Under the pieces are notes generated by a model that was not told the origin of the DNA, searched no databases, and saw only the letters and a program-made list of their open reading frames with translations. This document shows positions 16,387 through 23,559 of a stretch of 39,703 nucleotides of DNA, in pieces. The stretch's first letter is position 1. Each line of letters begins with the position of its first letter. The DNA comes from Candidatus Saccharimonadota bacterium (GTDB lineage Bacteria > Patescibacteriota > Saccharimonadia > Saccharimonadales > JAGQNK01). A program made the position numbers and the translations under genes. The DNA lies in the NCBI GenBank assembly GCA_020428105.1, contig JAGQNK010000022.1:1-39703 (forward strand), given 5' to 3'.

Positions 16387-16818
16387 ATGACCACGCGTTC
16401 ACGTAAAACCGAGTTAGCATATCGGAAACAGAAAAAGAGCATCCCGAAGACTACGATATGTAAGTTTTGTGATATTTCTGTTGGGCATAAGGAATTTGTT
16501 GAAGAAGGTATTCACTTTAAAGTTATAGTCAACCTATTTAAATACAATTATTGGGACGAACAAGGTGTGGTAGATCAAGTTATGCTTGTTCCAAAAACTC
16601 ACACCGAAAGTCTGCGTACGTTACCTGTTGAAGCTGCCGAGGAGTTCCTGACTTTTATCGGAAAATACGAAGAGAAGGGCTACAGCATCTGGGCGCGTAC
16701 ACCAAGCTCGCCCACCAAAACTGTACCTCACCAACACACACATCTAATAAAAACTGACGGCAATCGCACCAAAGTGATGTTTTACAGCAGAAAACCTTTT
16801 ATCTTATTTAGCAAATAA
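16387..16818 (+). CDS. HIT-family nucleotide-binding protein
   Basis: A 143-residue protein. TVPHQHTHLIK carries the HxHxH signature of the histidine-triad family, whose middle His acts as nucleophile on nucleotide phosphoramidates or diphosphates. The preceding VDQVMLVPKTHTESLRTLP matches the usual strand and helix before the triad. An ICKFCDI motif near residue 21 carries two Cys, a remnant of the zinc site seen in many HIT proteins. The basic N-terminus is unusual. Function within the family (hydrolase or transferase) is not clear. It stands alone, just upstream of the dcd operon. Confidence 0.85.
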   Translation: MTTRSRKTELAYRKQKKSIPKTTICKFCDISVGHKEFVEEGIHFKVIVNLFKYNYWDEQGVVDQVMLVPKTHTESLRTLPVEAAEEFLTFIGKYEEKGYSIWARTPSSPTKTVPHQHTHLIKTDGNRTKVMFYSRKPFILFSK

Positions 16819-16860
16819 TTATATCTCAAATACACTGTAGTTGTAATTTTGTAACCTCTC

Positions 16861-16890
16861 TTGCCTAGTAAATCGTTTCATAGGTACAAT
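16861..16890 (+). promoter_or_regulatory. Promoter of the dcd-tmk/thyX operon
   Basis: TTGCCT (16861-16866), 18-nt spacer, TACAAT (16885-16890). It is followed by a nearly full-length Shine-Dalgarno sequence (AGGAGGTGAT at 16903-16912) directly in front of the GTG start. Confidence 0.55.
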
Positions 16891-16912
16891 ATATCAAAAT
16901 ACAGGAGGTGAT

Positions 16913-17626
16913 GTGGGGGTATACAGCAACATTCAGATATTAAAAGCGTTAGAAGAAGGCCATATTATTTGTACGCCCTTCAACTCAAAGCACGTCGCTC
17001 ATGCCAGTCTAGACGTCACGTTGGGCTACTATTACTACAGGACCGGACAAGCTAGTCGTGGATTTGTGTACAACCCATTCGATGAAAATGATGTTAAGCG
17101 CTATTTTGGAGATACCCATCAAGCTGTACCACACCAAGATTGGTGCAACGCTAACAACGTTAAACTACTGGAAAACATCCCTCTTGACCATCCAGTCATT
17201 CCTCTTCGACCTGGCGAGCGCATCCTAGCTCATACTCATGAATTTTTTGGTATCAAACCTCCTGGAGCTTATCAGGTCAAAGCACGCTCATCATGGGGAC
17301 GCAATGGCGTTTCAGTGTGTTTTGATGCAGGATGGGTTGACCCCGGATATATAAATCGACTTACGCTAGAAATCTACAACCTAAATGAACATGAAACGGT
17401 CTTGCTACCAGTTGGCGAACGAATAGCCCAAGCAGTATTTTTGGAAACTGGACCAGTAGAAGGCAGCTATGGTGAAGGCCGCGACAATGGCTTTAGTGGC
17501 AAATACCAGCAAGGGACAGACCTCGACTCAATTATTGCAACCTGGCGCCCGGAGATGATGCTTCCCAGGGCATACAAGGACAAACGCACACTCCCCGAGG
17601 AGATTAAAGGTTTAAAAGCACGATGA
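16913..17626 (+). CDS. dcd: dCTP deaminase-like protein
   Basis: A 237-residue member of the dCTP deaminase/dUTPase fold. The conserved core reads YQVKARSSWGRNGVSV...DAGWVDPGYINRLTLEIYN; the RSS motif, the aromatic/Asp loop and the catalytic Glu in LEIYN (E153) match Dcd. It converts dCTP to dUTP (or to dUMP if bifunctional), feeding dTMP synthesis. There is an extra segment around residues 50-90 compared with compact Dcd. The start is GTG, set by an unusually complete AGGAGGTGAT. The stop overlaps the next ATG (ATGA), coupling it to the Tmk-ThyX fusion, which supports the pathway assignment. Confidence 0.88.
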   Translation: MGVYSNIQILKALEEGHIICTPFNSKHVAHASLDVTLGYYYYRTGQASRGFVYNPFDENDVKRYFGDTHQAVPHQDWCNANNVKLLENIPLDHPVIPLRPGERILAHTHEFFGIKPPGAYQVKARSSWGRNGVSVCFDAGWVDPGYINRLTLEIYNLNEHETVLLPVGERIAQAVFLETGPVEGSYGEGRDNGFSGKYQQGTDLDSIIATWRPEMMLPRAYKDKRTLPEEIKGLKAR

Positions 17627-19986
17627 TCGGGCGTAGTAAAACCCAACAAGGCGCCTTTATAGTTATAGAAGGGACTGACGGCTCCGGCAAAGGCACCCAA
17701 TTCAAACGACTCATATCTAGACTAGAAGAACAAGGTTACGATGTAGCCACCTTTGACTTTCCGCAATACGAACAACCGTCAAGTCATTTTGTGCGTCAGT
17801 ATTTAAATGGACAGTACGGCACCGCAGACGAAGTCGGACCGTATACTGGCTCATTATTCTATGCTTTAGATCGTTACGAAGTAGCTCCAAAGATTAAGCA
17901 AGCCCTAGCAGAAGGAAAAGTCGTATTGGCAAATCGTTTCACTGGTTCGAACATGGCTCATCAGGGAACGAAATTTACCAATGCAGAGCAACGTCGTGGT
18001 TATTTTATCTGGCTCGATAATCTTGAGTTCCAGATGTTAGGCATACCCAGGCCCGACAAAAGTATTGTACTGCGCGTGCCAGCAGATATTGCCCAGAATC
18101 TAGTCGATCAAAAAGAAGCAAGGTCATACACCGACAAAAAGCGTGACATCCATGAAGCAGATCTAAACCATCTACAGCGTTCAGTAGAAGTGTACGATGA
18201 TCTGTGTCAGCTGTTCCCGAAAGATTTTACAAGAATCGACTGTGTTCGCAACCGTACACTTATGAGCATTGAACAGATAGAAGAACAGCTTTGGCAAACC
18301 ATTCAACCTCTCTTGCCAAAGCCATCGAAGAATCCAAGACGAGTCGTAAAACAGGAGATTGCCATGTCTAAAGTTAACGAAAACCCATATATCACCAAGA
18401 CAGACTCTGGCTGGAAGATTACAAAGGCAGGCAAAACGTTCTTGGAAGATGCCGTTACTGAAAGCGAAGGTAATGTGTACGCATTCTCAGACAAACTAAA
18501 TACGTTGACAATTGCCGCAGCAATGGCTCGCCTTTCGAGGCGCGGTGACGATATGCGCATTACGATCCTTGATGAATTTGCCAGTGCTGTCGGCAAGGAT
18601 GACGCCCTCCTCAAACGTGTCATCACAGCATTTGGCGATGATTCAGTACAACAGCTGGTCGGACAACATATAGTGGTAGAAAATGCGTCGAATCTGCTAA
18701 CTAAACAGTTGGAGTGGGGGAGGCTAGCGGCCTACCTAGAGCAATCGACACGCTATATCTACTTCGATCAAAAAGATAGCAAGGGCAATTTCAAATACTA
18801 CACACCAGAACACCTAGATGAGCTTACGACGCTCAAATACAACACGGCTATGGACAGTATCTTTGAGGCATATTCTACTATGGTCCACAATTTGACTGAT
18901 TATCTGCAAATCAATTCATCTACACCAAAAGACGAGCAAGACGGGGCATGGCGAAGCGCAATACGAGCCCAAGCATGTGACGCAATCCGTCCAGTCTTAC
19001 CAGTAGCAACCAAATCCACAGTCGGGATTTTTGCAAGTGGACAAGCACTAGAAGCCCTCATTATGCGATTGCGCGCGAGCGAAAGTAGGGAAGCTCAGCA
19101 AACGGGTGACGCAATTCTTGCCGAGGCACGAAAAGTAATACCAACGTTCCTGGAAAGAGCCGACAAACCTGACCGGGGTGGCGCTACAACAGCCTATATG
19201 GCAACCACAAAACAACAGGTTAGCGAACTTTCTCATAAATACTTGCCCAATACATACAGCGTTTCGCAGCAGCCCGTTTCGCTAAGGCAAGTATGGCCGC
19301 GTAACGAGTTAGATCTCGTGCCACATATGCTATATGAGTTTAGTAGCCTATCTCTGGAAGAAATTCAGACAATTGTCGCAAATTGGCCAATAGATAAAAA
19401 AATCGAAGTTTTCGATGCCTACATGGGTGAAAGGCTCAACCGCAGGCACCGTCCAGGACGAGCGCTGGAGCAAGCTCACTATACTTGGGACTTGGTGTGT
19501 GACTATGGCATATTCCGTGACTTACAGCGACATAGAATGGTCGATGACCTACAATGGCAACAATTAACACCTCGTTATGGATATGAGGTACCTAGGCTTG
19601 TCGAAGAAGCTGGCCTATCTGAACTGTTCGAAAAATGTTTCGACCTATCGGCTCAATTATACTCTGTATTACAAGAGGCAGGCTATGGATATGAATCACA
19701 ATACGCAACATTACTAGGACACCGCATGCGCTGGAAAGTTACCTATAACGCGCGTGAGGCATTTCACTTCCATGAACTCCGCACTAGTCCGCAAGGCCAC
19801 CCCGGCTATCGTAAGTTGGTAATGCAGATGCATGAAAAATTAGCAGAGGTTCATCCAATGCTTGCGGCTCACATGCGATTTGTGAACCAAGACGAGGACC
19901 CAGAACTCACTCGTCTTGCGGCCGAGCGAGCAACTCAATTCAAGCTTGAACATTTGGATCATCAAGAATCGTTACCAAAAAAATAA
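17623..19986 (+). CDS. Thymidylate kinase fused to a tandem ThyX-like thymidylate synthase
   Basis: A 787-residue ORF with no internal stop. Residues 1-247 are a dTMP kinase-type P-loop domain (IEGTDGSGKGTQ, ALDRYE, NRFTGSN). From about residue 248 two ThyX-fold units follow. The first (about 285-520) has AYLEQSTRY, resembling the second half of the ThyX motif, but EWGR instead of RHR. The second (about 600-770) has an intact QRHR followed by QQLTPRYG, and NAREAFHFHELR. Together they would make dTMP from dUMP with flavin and then dTDP. An in-frame ATG at 18364 (M248) has AGGAG 6 nt upstream, so a separate 540-aa ThyX could also be made. It is coupled to dcd by an ATGA overlap. Confidence 0.9.
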   Translation: MIGRSKTQQGAFIVIEGTDGSGKGTQFKRLISRLEEQGYDVATFDFPQYEQPSSHFVRQYLNGQYGTADEVGPYTGSLFYALDRYEVAPKIKQALAEGKVVLANRFTGSNMAHQGTKFTNAEQRRGYFIWLDNLEFQMLGIPRPDKSIVLRVPADIAQNLVDQKEARSYTDKKRDIHEADLNHLQRSVEVYDDLCQLFPKDFTRIDCVRNRTLMSIEQIEEQLWQTIQPLLPKPSKNPRRVVKQEIAMSKVNENPYITKTDSGWKITKAGKTFLEDAVTESEGNVYAFSDKLNTLTIAAAMARLSRRGDDMRITILDEFASAVGKDDALLKRVITAFGDDSVQQLVGQHIVVENASNLLTKQLEWGRLAAYLEQSTRYIYFDQKDSKGNFKYYTPEHLDELTTLKYNTAMDSIFEAYSTMVHNLTDYLQINSSTPKDEQDGAWRSAIRAQACDAIRPVLPVATKSTVGIFASGQALEALIMRLRASESREAQQTGDAILAEARKVIPTFLERADKPDRGGATTAYMATTKQQVSELSHKYLPNTYSVSQQPVSLRQVWPRNELDLVPHMLYEFSSLSLEEIQTIVANWPIDKKIEVFDAYMGERLNRRHRPGRALEQAHYTWDLVCDYGIFRDLQRHRMVDDLQWQQLTPRYGYEVPRLVEEAGLSELFEKCFDLSAQLYSVLQEAGYGYESQYATLLGHRMRWKVTYNAREAFHFHELRTSPQGHPGYRKLVMQMHEKLAEVHPMLAAHMRFVNQDEDPELTRLAAERATQFKLEHLDHQESLPKK
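18353..18366 (+). promoter_or_regulatory. Internal ribosome binding site and start inside the Tmk-ThyX fusion
   Basis: AGGAG at 18353-18357 lies 6 nt before an in-frame ATG at 18364, exactly at the junction between the kinase and ThyX parts (MSKVNENPYI). The spacing is optimal for initiation. Confidence 0.55.
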
Positions 19987-20010
19987 CACTTGGCTTGGTG
20001 AACTAGAAGA

Positions 20011-20412
20011 TTAATGCTCCGTGATATTTTCGGATCTAGCCCAGTATTGTACACCATAGCAGGAATACGGATCTTGTTGATCATAGAAATGCCCCATTTG
20101 CCACAGCGATACATCGTCGTCATTGTAAACACATCTCGGCTCAGCGGTCACATCAATAAAATTTGATATACCCAACTTATTCACAAATTCGTCGTGAGTA
20201 TCTCTATGAAATTGATCTTCTAACATAAAATATCCCACGTGGTACATGTCAGCGTCTGTAAAGCCTGCACACCTGATTTTATCAATCATATTGTGTGCCC
20301 ATTGCTCGGCGGTTGCTTTCGGGTCACGAGTAACGCTGTCAAGCTGATCTCTTGCTATCGAATTATAATAGTCGTGAGGCATCTTCTCAAAATCTTGTTC
20401 TGTGATGGTCAT
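20011..20412 (-). CDS. Protein of unknown function, 133 aa, behind an attenuator-like leader
   Basis: I do not recognise this acidic, soluble protein. It is rich in Asp, aromatic residues and His (DYYNSIARDQLDSV, GYFMLEDQFHRDTHDEF, GHFYDQQDPYSCYGVQYW) with no signal peptide or membrane helix. A DxxxE-rich surface and several His/Asp could bind metal, but I assign no function. It converges with the Tmk-ThyX gene. Its transcript would start near 20609 and run through a leader with a 26-codon ORF, competing hairpins and an intrinsic terminator before reaching the ATG at 20412, so expression is likely conditional. The ribosome binding site is weak (AAAAGATG). Confidence 0.6.
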   Translation of the reverse strand: MTITEQDFEKMPHDYYNSIARDQLDSVTRDPKATAEQWAHNMIDKIRCAGFTDADMYHVGYFMLEDQFHRDTHDEFVNKLGISNFIDVTAEPRCVYNDDDVSLWQMGHFYDQQDPYSCYGVQYWARSENITEH

Positions 20413-20461
20413 GGCATCTTTTGAAACCGCTTGTAACTAAAAACGATCCCGACTCCTTATT

Positions 20462-20490
20462 AAAAAACCAGATTCCTTGCTGGAATCCGG
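20462..20490 (-). terminator. Intrinsic terminator inside the leader of the 133-aa gene
   Basis: On the minus strand CCGGATTCC (20490-20482) pairs with GGAATCTGG (20476-20468), 9 bp with one G-U pair and a 5-nt loop, followed by six T (20467-20462). The gene start lies about 50 nt further on, so this terminator sits between promoter and gene: an attenuator position. Confidence 0.75.
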
Positions 20491-20530
20491 TCTGTTACAT
20501 TTTTCGCGTGTTGTAAGCGACAGATTCCAG
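20480..20530 (-). promoter_or_regulatory. Competing (antiterminator-like) hairpin in the same leader
   Basis: On the minus strand CTGGAATC (20530-20523) is a perfect complement of GATTCCAG (20487-20480), and inside it TTACA pairs with TGTAA. The 3' arm GATTCCAG is also the 5' arm of the terminator, so the two structures exclude each other. Confidence 0.65.
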
Positions 20531-20575
20531 GTTATTGAGCCATAATGAGCACAAAACCGTAGCTTCGGCACACAT
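20495..20575 (-). CDS. Possible leader peptide, 26 aa
   Basis: An ATG at 20575 opens a 26-codon ORF (MCAEATVLCSLWLNNLESVA...) that ends with TAA at 20495, inside the competing hairpin and just before the strand shared with the terminator. It holds four Leu, one Trp and two Cys within residues 2-16. Translating ribosomes would cover strand CTGGAATC and favour the terminator. No ribosome binding site is obvious, so translation is uncertain. Confidence 0.4.
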   Translation of the reverse strand: MCAEATVLCSLWLNNLESVAYNTRKM

Positions 20576-20615
20576 ACTTGGCTGAAATTTGAATCAAGTT
20601 TTTCACAACTATTTG

Positions 20616-20644
20616 AATGTATCGCTTTTATTTAACATTGTCAA
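20616..20644 (-). promoter_or_regulatory. Promoter for the leader of the 133-aa gene
   Basis: On the minus strand a consensus TTGACA (20644-20639), a 17-nt spacer and TACATT (20621-20616). Start expected near 20609. The -35 overlaps the opposite promoter's -35 within TTGTCAA. Confidence 0.65.
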
Positions 20645-20666
20645 TACATATTAAATGTAGTATTGT
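20638..20666 (+). promoter_or_regulatory. Promoter for the leucine-rich leader peptide and 2-isopropylmalate synthase
   Basis: TTGTCA (20638-20643), a 17-nt spacer and TATTGT (20661-20666); 7 nt later comes the ATG of the leader peptide, so this RNA also seems leaderless. The -35 is shared with the divergent promoter. Confidence 0.65.
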
Positions 20667-20673
20667 AGCCGTT

Positions 20674-20751
20674 ATGAGAACAAATCTGTTGAAGCAACTC
20701 CTCCTCAGCCTAAACGGGCTGTGCTTCAGCATGGTTGAAGCCTCGGAATAA
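20674..20751 (+). CDS. Leucine-rich leader peptide, 25 aa
   Basis: The peptide starts MRTNLLKQLLLSLNGLC and has 7 Leu in its first 16 residues, including three CTC codons in a row. It is too short to be a regular gene, has no ribosome binding site, and starts exactly at the predicted transcript start. Leu-codon runs before leucine biosynthesis genes are the known hallmark of ribosome-mediated attenuation. It ends 70 nt before the synthase ATG and its 3' half lies within the alternative hairpins. Confidence 0.65.
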   Translation: MRTNLLKQLLLSLNGLCFSMVEASE

Positions 20752-20801
20752 ATCCGCCAGCACAGCCCAGACACTAGGCTTCGCCACGAGGTCTGATTTT
20801 A
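20716..20801 (+). promoter_or_regulatory. Alternative hairpins between leader peptide and synthase gene
   Basis: GGGCTGTGCT (20716-20725) is perfectly complementary to AGCACAGCCC (20759-20768), 10 bp. It competes with GCTTCA/TGAAGC (20723-20728 with 20736-20741). Downstream, CAGAC (20768-20772) pairs with GTCTG (20791-20795) around GGC-TTC-GCC and is followed by ATTTTATATA, a weak terminator-like unit sharing its first base with the long stem. Confidence 0.5.
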
Positions 20802-20821
20802 TATATCAAGAAAGAAGCACT

Positions 20822-21991
20822 ATGTCAGAAGTTTATGTTGAAATATTCGACACCACTCTGCGGGATGGAGCTCAGTCTTTACCGCAAAACAATCAATTCC
20901 CTACAGGATCAAAGCCAGAGATTGCAAATATGATCGCCGAGTTGGGAGTTGGCGTCATCGAGGCCGGTTTTCCGGCTACGCCAGGTGACCAAGAGGAAGT
21001 CAGAGAAGTCGCCAAAAATATCGGCAATAATTTGTACGAAGTACAATCATGGACGAACTCAGAACACGATTCTCGAACTACTCGTTATAAACACCCCGTA
21101 ATTGCAGGTCTTTCACGCACAAAAGCCGAGGACATTGAAGCGGCATGGTCGGCAGTTCATGTCGCGCAAAGACCTAGAATCCATACTTTTATATCTACCG
21201 ATCCGGAGCATATGTCAGCAAAATTTCCCGACCAATCCCCAGAGCAGGTTTTGCGTCTTGGTGAACGATCAGTAAAGTTTGCCAAATCAATATCTTCAGA
21301 ACATAAGGACGCAACAGTAGAATTTTCTGCAGAAGCAGCTACTACCACCGACATCGACTATCTGGAAAGAGTGGTTAAGTCGGCAATCGATGCGGGAGCA
21401 GATATAATCAACCTGCCTGATACCGTCGGGCAAAGAAACCCCGTCTGGATGATGACGTTCTATCGCAGAGCCATTCGCTGGGCAAGAGAAACAAACCCCA
21501 ATATAATAGTATCTGCCCACAACCACAATGACTTAGGCGCTGCAGTGGTTAACAGCTACGCGCTTATCCAGGCAGCATCAATTGAAGCCGACCATTCTGA
21601 ACATGACGTCAAAGTACAAGTAGAATCAACAATTTGCGGATTAGGGGAAAGAGCAGGTAATGCCGATGTGTTTTCGGTTGTTGCACAGTTGTTTAAATTT
21701 GGAGACGAAGAACAATCACGCATAAGTTGGGAGTTTAACCCAGCGAGGTCAGTTGAGATAGCCCGCACAGTCATGGCTTTTGCTGGATTGGATGTACCGA
21801 GACAATGTCCAATTGTAGGCAAAGATACAAATGTACACAGATCAGGTATACACAGCGATGGCGTCATAAAAGGCGGATACCAGATATACACTCCTCACAA
21901 CCCGACATTCTGGGGTCACCCTACAGAAGCACGGCACGAGGAAGGAAGATACCAGGGTACAAATGGACGCCGATTCGTGGCGACAGCTTGA
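20822..21991 (+). CDS. leuA: 2-isopropylmalate synthase-like enzyme, catalytic domain only
   Basis: A 389-residue DRE-TIM enzyme. FDTTLRDGAQS (residues 9-19) is the substrate/metal motif; HNHND (H233 and H235) and the N-terminal Asp bind the divalent metal; GLGERAGNAD follows. These fit 2-isopropylmalate synthase (acetyl-CoA plus 2-oxoisovalerate), the first step of leucine synthesis. Citramalate- or homocitrate-type activity cannot be excluded from sequence. The roughly 120-residue C-terminal LeuA regulatory domain, which binds leucine in classical enzymes, is absent. No other leucine gene lies in the window. The start is ATG 20822; an in-frame TTG further upstream lies within the leader hairpins and is rejected. 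Leucine control is inferred from the leader peptide. Confidence 0.85.
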   Translation: MSEVYVEIFDTTLRDGAQSLPQNNQFPTGSKPEIANMIAELGVGVIEAGFPATPGDQEEVREVAKNIGNNLYEVQSWTNSEHDSRTTRYKHPVIAGLSRTKAEDIEAAWSAVHVAQRPRIHTFISTDPEHMSAKFPDQSPEQVLRLGERSVKFAKSISSEHKDATVEFSAEAATTTDIDYLERVVKSAIDAGADIINLPDTVGQRNPVWMMTFYRRAIRWARETNPNIIVSAHNHNDLGAAVVNSYALIQAASIEADHSEHDVKVQVESTICGLGERAGNADVFSVVAQLFKFGDEEQSRISWEFNPARSVEIARTVMAFAGLDVPRQCPIVGKDTNVHRSGIHSDGVIKGGYQIYTPHNPTFWGHPTEARHEEGRYQGTNGRRFVATA

Positions 21992-22098
21992 CAAGCAGTC
22001 TCATAAGGAATATCGTGATCATATGTTGTATAAGAAAGTAGCAACGATTATTATCACATCCCACCATTTGCGGGTGTAAGATTTAATATTTGTTAATC

Positions 22099-22128
22099 AA
22101 CGACCCCGCAAGGGGTCGTTTTAATTTC
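22099..22128 (+). terminator. Strong intrinsic terminator after the synthase gene
   Basis: AACGACCCC and GGGGTCGTT make a 9-bp GC-rich stem with a GCAA tetraloop, followed by TTAATTT. It closes the synthase transcript and lies just before the small gene at 22140. Confidence 0.85.
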
Positions 22129-22139
22129 AGGAGATGATT

Positions 22140-22406
22140 ATGTCAACGAGTATAATAGAAAAAACGGAAAATTTGACCCAAACACGTTGTTTAAGCGCTG
22201 CACCCATGGTTACACATGTAAAAATTGGCGGAGTAGCCTGTGCGGTATGGGATCTTCCTAAGCTCCACGGCTTTACGTATGAAGAAAGAAAGCAAACCTT
22301 AGACCAAAATTCACAAATTTCAACACATTGTCGACTGGGAGGTGTTGCTATCTCGCTCGAGCAATTTGAAACAGACTATCCGCATATACAACTTGGCCAA
22401 GAATAA
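22140..22406 (+). CDS. Small protein of unknown function, 88 aa
   Basis: I do not recognise this protein (MSTSIIEKTENLTQTR...). It contains three Cys (TRCLSA, VACAVW, THCRLGG) and no membrane helix. An AGGAG 6 nt upstream sets the ATG at 22140 rather than the ATG at 22134. It lies between a strong terminator and the L10 leader, so its transcription probably starts in the short gap after the terminator, or by readthrough. The L10 leader begins right at its stop codon. Confidence 0.6.
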   Translation: MSTSIIEKTENLTQTRCLSAAPMVTHVKIGGVACAVWDLPKLHGFTYEERKQTLDQNSQISTHCRLGGVAISLEQFETDYPHIQLGQE

Positions 22407-22550
22407 TTGACTTTTGACGCCGTCACGGGTATCCTAGATAAGTTACCAAAGACAGCGACGGGGAAACCTTGATAAAGTCGCCTAGGTGCGAGTCAAATTT
22501 GTTTTTACGAGCACACTATTGACCTTTGATAACAAAGGTCAATTTTTATT
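22407..22550 (+). promoter_or_regulatory. L10 leader (r-protein autoregulatory RNA) with attenuator
   Basis: Nested stems precede rplJ: TTGACT/AGTCAA (22407-22412 with 22491-22496), CCTAG/CTAGG (22433-22437 with 22482-22486), and GCGAC/GTCGC (22455-22459 with 22477-22481) with an internal GATAAA loop that resembles the kink-turn bound by the L10(L12)4 complex. An 11-bp terminator hairpin (22518-22543) followed by TTTT comes next. This matches the known L10 leader arrangement, in which excess L10-L12 stops transcription. Confidence 0.7.
22518..22548 (+). terminator. Attenuator terminator of the L10 leader
   Basis: TTGACCTTTG and CAAAGGTCAA pair perfectly around ATAA, extended by one A-T pair, and are followed by TTTTATT. 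It lies 65 nt upstream of rplJ. Confidence 0.8.
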
Positions 22551-22612
22551 GGTAAAAGCCAGGACCGGGTCGATGTCTGGCTCATAGATACATAAACAAG
22601 GAAGAAGCACAT

Positions 22613-23137
22613 ATGGCTTTAACCAAAGATAAGAAAAACGAAGTCATAAGCGAAGTCAGTCAATTACTGACAGATTCCAAAATGACTGTCGTAGCTGAAT
22701 ATCAAGGCACGCCCGTGAAAGCTATGCAGGAACTACGTCGAAACGGTCGCGACAATGGAACGCAACTAAAAGTCGTCAAAAACCGTTTGGTCATCAAAGC
22801 ACTTCAGGGAAACGAAACCCTCAAAGACGTAGACACCTCATGCTTAAATGGAATGCTTTTGTACGCTTTCAACAGCGAAGATGAAGTTGCCCCGGCTCAA
22901 GTTTTGGCAAAATTCGCCAAGACCCAGCCAAGTATCAAGTTTGTTGGTGCTTTTAGTAGCGAAGGTAAGTTCCTAACAGCCGATGAAGTTAGCGCATTGG
23001 CAACACTGCCAAGCAAGAACGAACTAATCGCACAAGTTGTTGCAACACTATTCTCACCAGTCAACGATGTCACAAACGGCCTTTCCGGCAACTTGCACGC
23101 ATTACTTGATGGCATAGAAACAAAGGCAGCTGCCTAA
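22613..23137 (+). CDS. rplJ: 50S ribosomal protein L10
   Basis: A 174-residue L10 of normal length (ALTKDKKNEVISEVSQLL; VVAEYQGTPVKAMQELRR; VVKNRLVIKAL; GMLLYAF), ending in the helix that carries L7/L12 dimers (NDVTNGLSGNLHALLDGIE). It is preceded by AAGGAAG. rplL follows after 22 nt. It is about 6.3 kb from rplA, whereas these genes normally adjoin. Confidence 0.97.
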   Translation: MALTKDKKNEVISEVSQLLTDSKMTVVAEYQGTPVKAMQELRRNGRDNGTQLKVVKNRLVIKALQGNETLKDVDTSCLNGMLLYAFNSEDEVAPAQVLAKFAKTQPSIKFVGAFSSEGKFLTADEVSALATLPSKNELIAQVVATLFSPVNDVTNGLSGNLHALLDGIETKAAA

Positions 23138-23159
23138 CATTAATTAAAGGAGATTAACC

Positions 23160-23540
23160 ATGGCTGATGTAAAGAAATTAGCAGAAGAGCTGACAAAGCT
23201 CACAGTACTAGAAGTAAACGAACTAAAAACTATTCTGAAGGATGAATACGGTATTGAGCCAGCTGCTGCTGCAGTAGCTGTTGCTGGTCCAGCAGCCGGT
23301 GGCGACGCCGCTCCTGCTGCTGACGAAAAGAGCGAATATGATGTCGTTCTAAAAGACGCTGGCGCACAAAAGGTAGCCGTAATCAAAGCTGTTAAGGACA
23401 TCACCGGTCTTGGACTAGGTGAAGCCAAAGCTATTGTAGACGGTGCCCCAAAGCCAGTTCTAGAAAAGGCAAAGAAAGAGGATGCAGAGAACGCCAAGAA
23501 AGCCCTAGAAGAGGCTGGCGCAACGGTCGAACTTGCTTAG
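23160..23540 (+). CDS. rplL: 50S ribosomal protein L7/L12
   Basis: A 126-residue stalk protein. The N-terminal dimerisation part ([20 protein letters not shown]) is followed by an Ala/Gly hinge and the C-terminal domain ([32 protein letters not shown]) that recruits translational GTPases. AAAGGAG lies 7 nt before the ATG. A strong terminator follows. Confidence 0.98.
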   Translation: MADVKKLAEELTKLTVLEVNELKTILKDEYGIEPAAAAVAVAGPAAGGDAAPAADEKSEYDVVLKDAGAQKVAVIKAVKDITGLGLGEAKAIVDGAPKPVLEKAKKEDAENAKKALEEAGATVELA

Positions 23541-23559
23541 TAATATCTACTAGAACATC

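Noticed and set aside
20413-20673. T-box or known riboswitch in the minus-strand leader
   Set aside because: No T-box sequence (TGGNACC-type), specifier arrangement or known aptamer consensus could be recognised, so I report only the competing hairpins.
20735-20821. TTG start that would add 29 residues to the 2-isopropylmalate synthase
   Set aside because: The region is the leader with overlapping leader ORF and hairpins, and the enzyme family starts near MSEVYVEIFDTTLRDG.
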